From assembly GCA_001874335.1 (NCBI GenBank), contig MPDE01000013.1, forward strand, positions 62,001-126,000: DNA of 64,000 nt. The letters are read 5' to 3'. The position numbers and the translations under genes are program-made. The notes under the pieces were generated by a model that was not told where the DNA came from, did not search any database, and worked only from the letters and a program-made list of their open reading frames with translations. Source of the DNA: Bacteroidetes bacterium MedPE-SWsnd-G2 (lineage in GTDB: Bacteria > Bacteroidota > Bacteroidia > Flavobacteriales > Flavobacteriaceae). Positions 19,901 to 27,175 of this stretch are shown piece after piece; position 1 is the stretch's first letter, and each line of letters starts with the position of its first letter.

Positions 19901-20064
19901 CTATAATAATGACATCTTTTGGGGTGAATTATTACTTATCGGGTTTACATAGTTACGCTACTGGAGACCCTGTCCCGATTCCAACCTTTGTTTATGTATT
20001 GGCTTCAATTATGATTATTGTTGCGGTTGTTGCTTACAATAAACATAAAAAGAGGTTAAGTTGA
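16951..20064 (+). CDS. ccsBA: CcsBA-type fused cytochrome c haem lyase (ResB-CcsA)
   Basis: 1037 residues. The N-terminal ~450 residues are ResB/CcsB-like: three membrane helices in the first 100 residues, a large periplasmic domain and a fourth helix ([20 protein letters not shown]) near 435. A linker with periplasmic segments ([21 protein letters not shown]) joins to a CcsA part from about residue 725. CcsA contains the haem-handling motif [20 protein letters not shown] near 930-950. This is the System II synthetase that ligates haem to CxxCH apocytochromes, including the Lys-ligated NrfA haem. The single-chain fusion directly after nrfA is the arrangement seen in epsilonproteobacteria and Bacteroidota. 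Last gene of the operon. Confidence 0.93.
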   Translation: [1037 protein letters not shown]

Positions 20065-20211
20065 AATTTGCTACCTGTTTTTCGACTAAAAACCGTTCTG
20101 AGAGGTAAATAGCTCTGTTATAGTTTGTTAAATTTTTATATTATAATTAAATTTGAGAGAAAGGGGATTTATTTCATTTTTAATTCCTTGCTTAATAACC
20201 AATCCAACATA

Positions 20212-21588
20212 ATGAAAAAATCATTTTATAAATACTTTCTCGGTCTATTTGTAGTTACAATTTTTGGATGTAAAATGTACAAAGATCCTTCAAGTACAGA
20301 AGATTTAGTCAAAGAGAGTTTGCCATCAGATTTTGTTATTCCTGAAGAATGGTCTAAAATAGATAAGGCAGATGCAGAGGTAAGAGAAAATTGGTATGAA
20401 ATATTTAATGAACCAAAACTAAATAGTTTAATAGTTGAAGCTTTAGATACTACAAACCCTTCAATACGGTATCAGTTATCAAGAATTGAAGCCAGTTCGG
20501 CCAATGTAAGGATTGCAAAAACAGGTAATAAAGTTTTTATGAATTATGATGGAGCCTACGGAGGAAATTCGGTTTTAGATGGGAAAAGTAATTACGATAT
20601 TGGATTGTCTGCTCCGATAAGTTGGGAACCAGATTTGTGGGGTAAGATTGAAGCGGGGGTTTTAGCTGCCGATGAAAATGTGATTTCTCAAATATTAAAT
20701 TATACGTACACCAGACAATCTATTGCGGGAACAGTTTGCGACTTATATTTTGACATTGCAACTATTCAAAGAGGTTTGGAGATTGGCGAGGATTACATTT
20801 CAATTAATCAAAGACTGGTTGATATTTTAAATGTGAAGCAAGATGTTGGGATAATAGATAAAAAAGATGTGTATTTAGCCGAAGCGCAATACAGTTCAAT
20901 TCAATCTATTATTGAAGATTTTAATAACTCGCTACAATCAAGTACAAGAGCTCTTGAAGCCTTAATTGGACGTTATCCAAATGCAACGCTTTCTATTGAT
21001 TGGTTGGGAGGTGAACTTCAGCCCATTGATGCTATTAGTGATCCTGTATCATTGATTAGAAGAAGACCTGATATTATGGCTAACGAAGCAAATGTGCGCT
21101 CTGCGTTTTATTTAACCGAGCAAGCAAAATTAGCCAAGTATCCAAGTTTAGTGATTTCAGCAAGCCCGGGAATTACAACTGCAGGAACTTTGGTTTTAGG
21201 GACCGGAGCTTCTTTATTAGGGCCAATTTTAAATGGCGGCTTAATAGAAGCTAATATAGACGGTGCAACGGCAAATCAAAAAGCCTTAGTGTCAATTTAT
21301 GGGTTAAGTATTATTGATGCATTAAAAGAAGTTGAAACAGCCTTAGATTCAGAAACTATTTTATACAAAAGAAGGCAGTTTACGCAAGACGTGGTTGACG
21401 AATCGCGTAATGCTTATGATGTTGCGGTAACGCAATATCGTGAAGGTAAAATCGATTTATTAAACGCACTTCAATTGCAATCACAATTGTTGTTAACGGA
21501 GTTAGAATTGATTAGGATTACTCAGGCCATTTATAAGCAACGTGTGCGCTTGTATTTGTCGTTAGGAGGAAACATAACAGAATATTAA
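20212..21588 (+). CDS. TolC-family outer-membrane efflux lipoprotein
   Basis: I start at the ATG at 20212, which gives a lipoprotein signal (MKKSFYKYFLGLFVVTIFGC, Cys20); the frame extends 87 bases upstream without good start context. The mature 438 residues show the OEP repeat: NWYEIFNEPKLNSLIVEAL near 60, coiled-coil helices, ALEALIGRYPNATLS, and SLIRRRPDIMANEANVRSA near residue 280, a NodT-type hallmark. It would form the outer-membrane exit duct of a tripartite efflux system; the next two genes probably encode the inner-membrane partners. Confidence 0.9.
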   Translation: MKKSFYKYFLGLFVVTIFGCKMYKDPSSTEDLVKESLPSDFVIPEEWSKIDKADAEVRENWYEIFNEPKLNSLIVEALDTTNPSIRYQLSRIEASSANVRIAKTGNKVFMNYDGAYGGNSVLDGKSNYDIGLSAPISWEPDLWGKIEAGVLAADENVISQILNYTYTRQSIAGTVCDLYFDIATIQRGLEIGEDYISINQRLVDILNVKQDVGIIDKKDVYLAEAQYSSIQSIIEDFNNSLQSSTRALEALIGRYPNATLSIDWLGGELQPIDAISDPVSLIRRRPDIMANEANVRSAFYLTEQAKLAKYPSLVISASPGITTAGTLVLGTGASLLGPILNGGLIEANIDGATANQKALVSIYGLSIIDALKEVETALDSETILYKRRQFTQDVVDESRNAYDVAVTQYREGKIDLLNALQLQSQLLLTELELIRITQAIYKQRVRLYLSLGGNITEY

Positions 21589-21612
21589 AATCTAAACTAA
21601 ATTTAAATATAT

Positions 21613-22005
21613 ATGGAAGATGCATTAGAACCATATCTAAATGGCTTTGCCTTAGGTATATTATTTTTCTTATTCATTGGAGGTATTTACTTGGTAATTT
21701 ACATTCATGATATCCCTTATAACATTGCTAAGAAACGGAAACATCCACATCTTGAAGCCATACATATGGCAGGTTGGGTCAGTTTAATTTTGATGCATTC
21801 AATTTGGCCAATTATTTGGATTTGGGCTTATCTCTTTACTCCGAAAGCAAATCATTATGATGATTCCGGTTTAACGGAGCAAGAAAAAGAAGATTTAGAG
21901 CATAAAGATAAAATTGTGAGAATCAAAAAATTATCTGCTGATATTGAAATCTTAAAGAAAGAAGTTCATACCATTGAAGAGAAATTAGGATTAACTGAAA
22001 AATAA
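21613..22005 (+). CDS. DUF3302 (YiaW-like) inner-membrane protein
   Basis: 130 residues. Two membrane helices (GFALGILFFLFIGGIYLVIYI and AGWVSLILMHSIWPIIWIWAY) flank the conserved loop HDIPYNIAKKRKHP, matching DUF3302 proteins such as E. coli YiaW. In addition it has a charged C-terminal extension of about 45 residues (LTEQEKEDLEHKDKI...) that should form a coiled coil. DUF3302 genes commonly sit beside an HlyD adaptor (YiaV in E. coli), as here nine bases downstream, implying a joint inner-membrane complex of unknown substrate. Confidence 0.88.
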   Translation: MEDALEPYLNGFALGILFFLFIGGIYLVIYIHDIPYNIAKKRKHPHLEAIHMAGWVSLILMHSIWPIIWIWAYLFTPKANHYDDSGLTEQEKEDLEHKDKIVRIKKLSADIEILKKEVHTIEEKLGLTEK

Positions 22006-22014
22006 GAAAGCACT

Positions 22015-22974
22015 ATGGAAACTATTATATTATTAACATATTCAGGGTTGTGTTGGCTTGTTTTTAAAGTCTTTAAAGTGCGTGTAAATCAATGGACGAT
22101 TACAACGGCAATCCTTGGAGGGTTCTTTTTAATTGCCTCTATGGTTGTACTGATGAACTATAATCACCCCTATACATCTAATGCAAGAACGTACTTCGTT
22201 TCAACACCAATCATTCCTAATGTTACTGGACAGGTTTCAGAGGTTATGATTACCGAACAAACTCATGTGAAGAAAGGTGACGTGTTATTTACTTTAGACT
22301 CTACTGTTTATGTAAGTAAAGTGAAAGATTTAAGAGCAAATTTGGCCTTTGCAAATACCAGACTTAAGCAGTCTGAACGTTTATTAAGAGCCAATGCAGG
22401 TAGTGCATATGATGTCGATTTGTATAAGGCACAAATCAACCAGTATAATGCCAAATTGGAAGAAGCGTATTGGAACGTAGAGCAATGTGTTATTACAGCA
22501 CCAACAGACGGATTGGTATCTCAATTGAGATTGCGTCCGGGAATGCGTGCTACTAACTTTCCTTTAAGACCTTTAATGACTTTTATTCACACAGATAAGC
22601 AATATGTTATTGGTGCATTTCCACAAAACCCTGCCCAAAGATTGGTAATTGGAGATGAGGCCGAAGTTATTTTTGACGCTATTCCTGGAGAAGTGTTTCA
22701 CGGTAAAGTTGTTAGAATAGGTGAGGTGTTGGCGCAAGGAGAAGTTCAAGCTAACGGAACATTGTTGAATTTAGATAATCATGGTTTGCATATCGTTCAA
22801 GGATCAATACCATATTATATTGAGCTAACAAGTGATATGGAGGGGTATTTTATTCCGGGAGGAGCAAAAGCTCAAATGGCCATTTATTCCCAATATATGC
22901 ATCCAGTTAAGATTATTAGAAAAGTGTTATTACGAACCAAAAGTTGGTTAAACTACCTATTTGGTGAACACTAA
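22015..22974 (+). CDS. HlyD/EmrA-like membrane-fusion protein (YiaV-like)
   Basis: 319 residues. Two N-terminal hydrophobic segments (about 2-20 and 28-46) precede the biotinyl-lipoyl half motif TPIIPNVTGQVSEVMITEQ, a short helical hairpin (about 95-145), the second half motif CVITAPTDGLVSQLRLRPGM and a beta-barrel domain. This is the periplasmic adaptor of a tripartite pump. It is paired with DUF3302 and TolC-like genes, but no ABC, MFS or RND pump is encoded nearby, so the energised partner is unclear. A terminator follows. Confidence 0.9.
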   Translation: METIILLTYSGLCWLVFKVFKVRVNQWTITTAILGGFFLIASMVVLMNYNHPYTSNARTYFVSTPIIPNVTGQVSEVMITEQTHVKKGDVLFTLDSTVYVSKVKDLRANLAFANTRLKQSERLLRANAGSAYDVDLYKAQINQYNAKLEEAYWNVEQCVITAPTDGLVSQLRLRPGMRATNFPLRPLMTFIHTDKQYVIGAFPQNPAQRLVIGDEAEVIFDAIPGEVFHGKVVRIGEVLAQGEVQANGTLLNLDNHGLHIVQGSIPYYIELTSDMEGYFIPGGAKAQMAIYSQYMHPVKIIRKVLLRTKSWLNYLFGEH

Positions 22975-22988
22975 AAAATATAAAATGT

Positions 22989-23013
22989 AAAAGCCTCAGT
23001 AGAGGCTTTTTTT
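22989..23013 (+). terminator. Intrinsic terminator
   Basis: Nine-base arms AAAAGCCTC and GAGGCTTTT around an AGTA loop, then more T. Ends the TolC/DUF3302/HlyD transcript. Confidence 0.9.
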
Positions 23014-23107
23014 TGTTTTAAACCTTATGTTGGATAGTTTATTTAACCCATGAGAGTTTGTCTTATGAATAAACGAACTTAGTATCAAGACCCATAGATT
23101 ATAGATG

Positions 23108-23115
23108 TATCTTTG
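23108..23115 (+). promoter_or_regulatory. Candidate -7 element for the helicase pair
   Basis: TATCTTTG matches TAnnTTTG exactly and lies 18 bases before the ATG at 23133, which predicts a very short leader. No clear -33 TTG is seen. Confidence 0.45.
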
Positions 23116-23132
23116 CCAAAATTATTTTTCTA

Positions 23133-24461
23133 ATGACATCATTTTCTAAACTTAATATTGAAGACCGGTTTTTGAGTAAATTATCTGAAATGAACATCAG
23201 TGAACCTACTGAAATTCAGGAAAAAGCCATTCCAGTGGCTTTAGAAACTTCAAAAGATATTGTTGCGGAAGCTAAGACAGGTACCGGAAAAACTCTGGCA
23301 TTTGGGTTGCCAATTCTTCAAACTGTAGATGTACAAGATAAGCAAGTGCAAACTGTAATCTTGGCACCTACTCGTGAACTTGGCCAGCAAATAGCAAATG
23401 TGTTAAAAAGTGTAACTCCAGAAGCGTCCGGAATTGGAGTTTCTTGTATTTGTGGAGGAGTGCCAATCAAACCACAAATAGAGGAACTAAAATTAGTGCC
23501 TCAAATAGTTGTTGCTACACCTGGTCGTTTGGTTGATCTTATGAATAGAGGCGCTGTTGATATTAGTAAAGTGAAATACTTTGTTTTAGATGAAGCAGAT
23601 GAAATGATTAAGGCTTTAAAAGAAAGTTTAGATATCATAATCAAAGGTTTGCCTAAAGCACGAAGAACATTTTTGTTTACAGCAACTTTCTCGGGACCAA
23701 TAAAAAATTTGGTACATAATTACATGTCTGATGATTTAGAGCATTTAAGTGTAGATATGAAATCATTAGGGCATCAGGGAATTGAACATAAATTTGTAGT
23801 TGTTGAGCCTATAGAGAAACTAGATGTGTTAACTCATTTTTTAAATTCTCGGGAAGGGCAACGTGGTATCATTTTTTGCAAAACCAAAGCAGCAGTGAAC
23901 AAGTTAGCTAAAAAGTTAGCTATTAATAAGTTTTCGTCTGGTGCAATGCACGGTAGTTTGTCTCAAGCTATTCGTGATCGTATTTTAAATCAGTTTAGGG
24001 ATGGTCATATCAATATTTTAGTCGCTACAGATTTAGTAGCAAGAGGTATTGATATCAAGGATTTAGATTACGTTGTGAATTATCATTTGCCAGATGTTTA
24101 CGAGGCTTATGTTCATAGAACAGGTAGAACCGCAAGAGCTGGAGCAAAAGGTTTTGCTTTAACAATTATTCAGGATGAAGAATTAGAAGATATAGATGAT
24201 TTTGAAGACGAATTAGGAATTGAGTTTACGGCCTATTCTAAGGCAAGTGAGGATGATATCGATTTAAACAAAGCAAAGCTTTGGGCTAAAAAAATATTTA
24301 AAACCAAACCAAACCGAGATGTAGATTCAGCCTTTAAAACAGAAATCAAAACCATATTTCATCATTTGTCTAAAGATGAATTGGTTGAGAAAATTTTAGC
24401 TCAATACTTAATAGAACAGGATATCGCTCAGGGCAATAAGAGTAAATCCAATACTAAATAG
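23133..24461 (+). CDS. DEAD-box RNA helicase
   Basis: 442 residues with the full helicase motif set: Q motif (EPTEIQEKAIPVAL), motif I AKTGTGKT near 48-55, motif Ia PTRELGQQ, motif II DEAD, motif III as TAT in FLFTATFSG, motif IV GIIFCKTK, motif V VARGIDI and motif VI HRTGRTAR. The ~95-residue C-terminal tail is charged and has no RNA-recognition fold I can name. It unwinds or remodels RNA using ATP in the cytoplasm. A second helicase gene starts ten bases downstream, suggesting co-expression. Confidence 0.93.
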   Translation: MTSFSKLNIEDRFLSKLSEMNISEPTEIQEKAIPVALETSKDIVAEAKTGTGKTLAFGLPILQTVDVQDKQVQTVILAPTRELGQQIANVLKSVTPEASGIGVSCICGGVPIKPQIEELKLVPQIVVATPGRLVDLMNRGAVDISKVKYFVLDEADEMIKALKESLDIIIKGLPKARRTFLFTATFSGPIKNLVHNYMSDDLEHLSVDMKSLGHQGIEHKFVVVEPIEKLDVLTHFLNSREGQRGIIFCKTKAAVNKLAKKLAINKFSSGAMHGSLSQAIRDRILNQFRDGHINILVATDLVARGIDIKDLDYVVNYHLPDVYEAYVHRTGRTARAGAKGFALTIIQDEELEDIDDFEDELGIEFTAYSKASEDDIDLNKAKLWAKKIFKTKPNRDVDSAFKTEIKTIFHHLSKDELVEKILAQYLIEQDIAQGNKSKSNTK

Positions 24462-24471
24462 CATTCGTAAA

Positions 24472-25773
24472 ATGACAAATCAGATTAGAAAAATATTAGA
24501 TAAACTGAAGATTAGTGAATTGAATGAAATGCAAAAGGAGGCATTGTCTAAAATAACTAATCATGATAATACCATGGTGCTTTCGCCAACGGGAAGTGGT
24601 AAAACCTTGGGTTTTCTGTTGCCGTTATTGGGGAAATTAGACCCAGATGAAAAAAGAGTTCAAGCTTTAATTTTAGTGCCTTCTCGTGAATTAGCAATTC
24701 AAATTGAACAAGTTTTTAGAGATATGGGAACAGGGTTTAAAGTAAATGCAGTTTACGGAGGTCGATCTATTGCAAAGGATAAAATAGAACTTCAACATAA
24801 TCCAGCAGTTTTGATAGGGACTCCAGGACGTATTGCCGATCACTTTGAACGCGATCAGTTTTCGAAAACAGGAATTAAGACTTTAGTTTTAGATGAATTT
24901 GACAAATCATTAGAAATTGGATTTGAAAACGATATGAATTTTATCATTTCCGAATTGAATCAATTGAAAACTCGAGTATTGACTTCTGCGACAAATAATA
25001 TTGAAATTCCAAAATTTGTTGGGTTTGACATTTCAGAAACTGTTAATTATTTAAAAGAAGGTAATTCTAAATTAACCGTAGAAATTGTTCTCGCTAAAGA
25101 CAAAAACAAATTTAAAAGCTTACTACAACTTATCAACTTTATAGGGAATAAGCCTGGTATTATATTCTGTAATTTTAAAGATAGTATTGGCGAGGTAAGT
25201 GCCTTTTTAAGAAAACATAAAATTGAACATGGGTGCTTTTATGGAGGAATGGAACAAAAGGAAAGAGAGCGGGCATTAATCAAGTTTAGAAACGGTACTC
25301 ATCAAATAATTGTGGCGACAGATTTGGCGGCACGCGGATTAGATATTCCGGAATTAGGATTCATAATTCATTATGAATTACCAATTAAATCGGAAGAATT
25401 TACACATAGAAATGGTAGAACAGCAAGAGTTCAGGCTGAAGGTACTGCTTACGTTTTGAAATGGGAAGAACAACGATTACCTGATTTTATAGAGTATACC
25501 GAACCTTTAAATGTGTCTGATCCTAAAAAGAGAGTGGCACCATATTGGGATACCTTGTTTATTTCTGGAGGTAGAAAAGATAAGATTTCTAAAGGAGATA
25601 TTGCGGGCTTGTTTTTTAAAACGGGTCATTTAAATAACAACCAATTAGGTGTTATTGAGTTGAAACAGGACTGTGCTTTTGTGGCAGTACCCAAGACCTT
25701 ATCCTCAGAACTTATTTTCAATTTAAATAATACGAGGCTAAAGAAAAAAAAGGTTAGAATCTATAAGCTTTAG
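24472..25773 (+). CDS. DbpA-like ATP-dependent RNA helicase (DEFD variant)
   Basis: 433 residues. Motifs: Q region near 16-25, SPTGSGKT, PSRELAIQ, motif II as DEFD in LVLDEFDKSLE (instead of DEAD), TSAT, GIIFCNFKD, ATDLAARGLDI and HRNGRTAR. After ~360 residues comes a ~70-residue domain (GGRKDKISKGDIAGLFFKTG ... CAFVAVPK ... KKKVRIYKL) that matches the DbpA RNA-binding domain, which in E. coli DbpA recognises a hairpin of 23S rRNA. A role in large-subunit maturation is therefore likely. Translationally close to the preceding helicase. Confidence 0.85.
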   Translation: MTNQIRKILDKLKISELNEMQKEALSKITNHDNTMVLSPTGSGKTLGFLLPLLGKLDPDEKRVQALILVPSRELAIQIEQVFRDMGTGFKVNAVYGGRSIAKDKIELQHNPAVLIGTPGRIADHFERDQFSKTGIKTLVLDEFDKSLEIGFENDMNFIISELNQLKTRVLTSATNNIEIPKFVGFDISETVNYLKEGNSKLTVEIVLAKDKNKFKSLLQLINFIGNKPGIIFCNFKDSIGEVSAFLRKHKIEHGCFYGGMEQKERERALIKFRNGTHQIIVATDLAARGLDIPELGFIIHYELPIKSEEFTHRNGRTARVQAEGTAYVLKWEEQRLPDFIEYTEPLNVSDPKKRVAPYWDTLFISGGRKDKISKGDIAGLFFKTGHLNNNQLGVIELKQDCAFVAVPKTLSSELIFNLNNTRLKKKKVRIYKL

Positions 25774-25970
25774 TTGAATTAGTCTATTAGGAGTTAAAGT
25801 TTATTTAATTATTTCTTGTATTGAATTGACAGTGAGTTGATTGTGGGAGGTTGTTTGTAAAGTTCACTACTTAGATATAATTCACGGATTTATATGCGTA
25901 TTTTTGTTATTTAACCTCAGTATTTATTAATTAGAGGTTGGCCCTAAACTTGAACTAAACATAATTACTC

Positions 25971-26963
25971 ATGAAATCTTATTGTATTGACGACATAGTA
26001 TCGCTAATTGATGGTGAATTACTAGGAAACACTACTGCTTCTTTAACAGGAGTAGAAGAAATAAAAACTGCCAACGAAAATCAAATCACATTTATTGGAA
26101 GTAGAAAGTATGCTAAATTCTGGGAAGAATCTAATGCATCTGTTGCGGTTGTCAATAGCAATTTGAATTTAGAACCGGGTGATGGAAGAGCAATGATTAA
26201 GGTTAGTAATGCCGATTTAGCTATGGCTAAACTATTGGAAGAATTTAACCCAGAACCTCCAGTGTTTAGAACAGATATTCATCCTACAGCCATTATAGAT
26301 GAAACTGCAAAAATTGGTGCTAATTGTAAAATTGGAGCAGGATGTTATGTTGGTAAAGATGTGGTATTAGCAGATGGGGTAGTGCTCTATCCTAATGTTA
26401 CGATTTTAGATGAAACGACTATAGGACCATTGAGTACTATTTGGTCAGGAACAGTTGTTAGAGAGCGTACAGAAATAGGGGCTTATTGTATAATCCATTC
26501 TAATGTAACTATTGGAGCTGACGGATTTGGATATCGACCAGCAGAAAATGGTCAGGGGCTCGTAAAGATTCCTCAAATTGGTAATGTTGTTATTGGTAAT
26601 GCAGTTGAGATTGGAGCCAATTCTACGGTTGATCGCGCAAAATTTAGCTCGACAATTATTGGTGATGGTTGTAAAATAGATAACCTTGTTCAAATAGGGC
26701 ATAATTCTGTATTAGGTCGTTCTTGTATAATGGCAGGAGCCAGCGGATTAGCTGGGTCTGTAACCTTAGGAGACGGTGTTATTATCGGCGGAAGTGCATC
26801 TATTAAAGATCATACTACTATTCATTCTGGTGCTGTTGTTGGTGCTGGGTCAGGAGTTATGAATGATGTGGCAGCAGGGAAAACGGTACTCGGATATCCC
26901 GCAGCCGATTCTCGAGAAACCCTGAAACAATGGGTAGCACTCAGAAAACTTGCAAAAAACTAA
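25971..26963 (+). CDS. lpxD: LpxD, UDP-3-O-acylglucosamine N-acyltransferase
   Basis: 330 residues. An N-terminal uridine-binding-type domain (about 1-95) is followed by left-handed beta-helix hexapeptide repeats (about 100-290, e.g. AKIGANCKIGAGCYVG) and a short C-terminal helix. The catalytic His lies in YCIIHSNVTIGADGFGY near residue 175. The enzyme adds the N-linked acyl chain in lipid A synthesis. Unlike the usual arrangement there is no lpxC-fabZ or lpxA beside it, so it may be a second lpxD copy; this is an inference. A strong terminator follows. Confidence 0.93.
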   Translation: MKSYCIDDIVSLIDGELLGNTTASLTGVEEIKTANENQITFIGSRKYAKFWEESNASVAVVNSNLNLEPGDGRAMIKVSNADLAMAKLLEEFNPEPPVFRTDIHPTAIIDETAKIGANCKIGAGCYVGKDVVLADGVVLYPNVTILDETTIGPLSTIWSGTVVRERTEIGAYCIIHSNVTIGADGFGYRPAENGQGLVKIPQIGNVVIGNAVEIGANSTVDRAKFSSTIIGDGCKIDNLVQIGHNSVLGRSCIMAGASGLAGSVTLGDGVIIGGSASIKDHTTIHSGAVVGAGSGVMNDVAAGKTVLGYPAADSRETLKQWVALRKLAKN

Positions 26964-26968
26964 TATAT

Positions 26969-26997
26969 AAGCTTCACTACTGTGAAGCTTTTTTTTT
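26969..26997 (+). terminator. Intrinsic terminator
   Basis: Perfect arms AAGCTTCAC (26969-26977) and GTGAAGCTT (26982-26990), TACT loop, followed by seven T. Ends lpxD. Confidence 0.92.
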
Positions 26998-27102
26998 GAT
27001 TCTTATTTAGAGAAGAAGATTGAATTAGTAACTAAAAGTAAAGACGTTTACATCTACAGTATTACATCCAATTCTTTATTTTATATATGAATGTAAACAA
27101 AT

Positions 27103-27152
27103 AAAGCACCTTAAAATTCAAGTTTGTACAACTTGGTTTTTAGGTGCTTTTT
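27103..27152 (-). terminator. Probable terminator of the efflux operon
   Basis: Outer arms AAAGCACCT and AGGTGCTTT enclose an inner stem CAAGTT/AACTTG, giving a long two-part hairpin 24 bases beyond the permease stop codon. The T-tract on the minus strand is short and interrupted. Confidence 0.55.
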
Positions 27153-27175
27153 GAAGATTGGTTATTATAATTTAT

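Noticed and set aside
20065-20211. Terminator or leader gene between ccsBA and the TolC-like gene
   Set aside because: Only weak A/T pairing (GTTTTT/AAAAAC) without a T-run is present, so read-through between the two groups cannot be excluded and no feature is called.
25913-25939. AACCTC/GAGGTT inverted repeat before lpxD
   Set aside because: Arms of six bases with a 15-base spacer are expected by chance at this composition and there is no terminator context.
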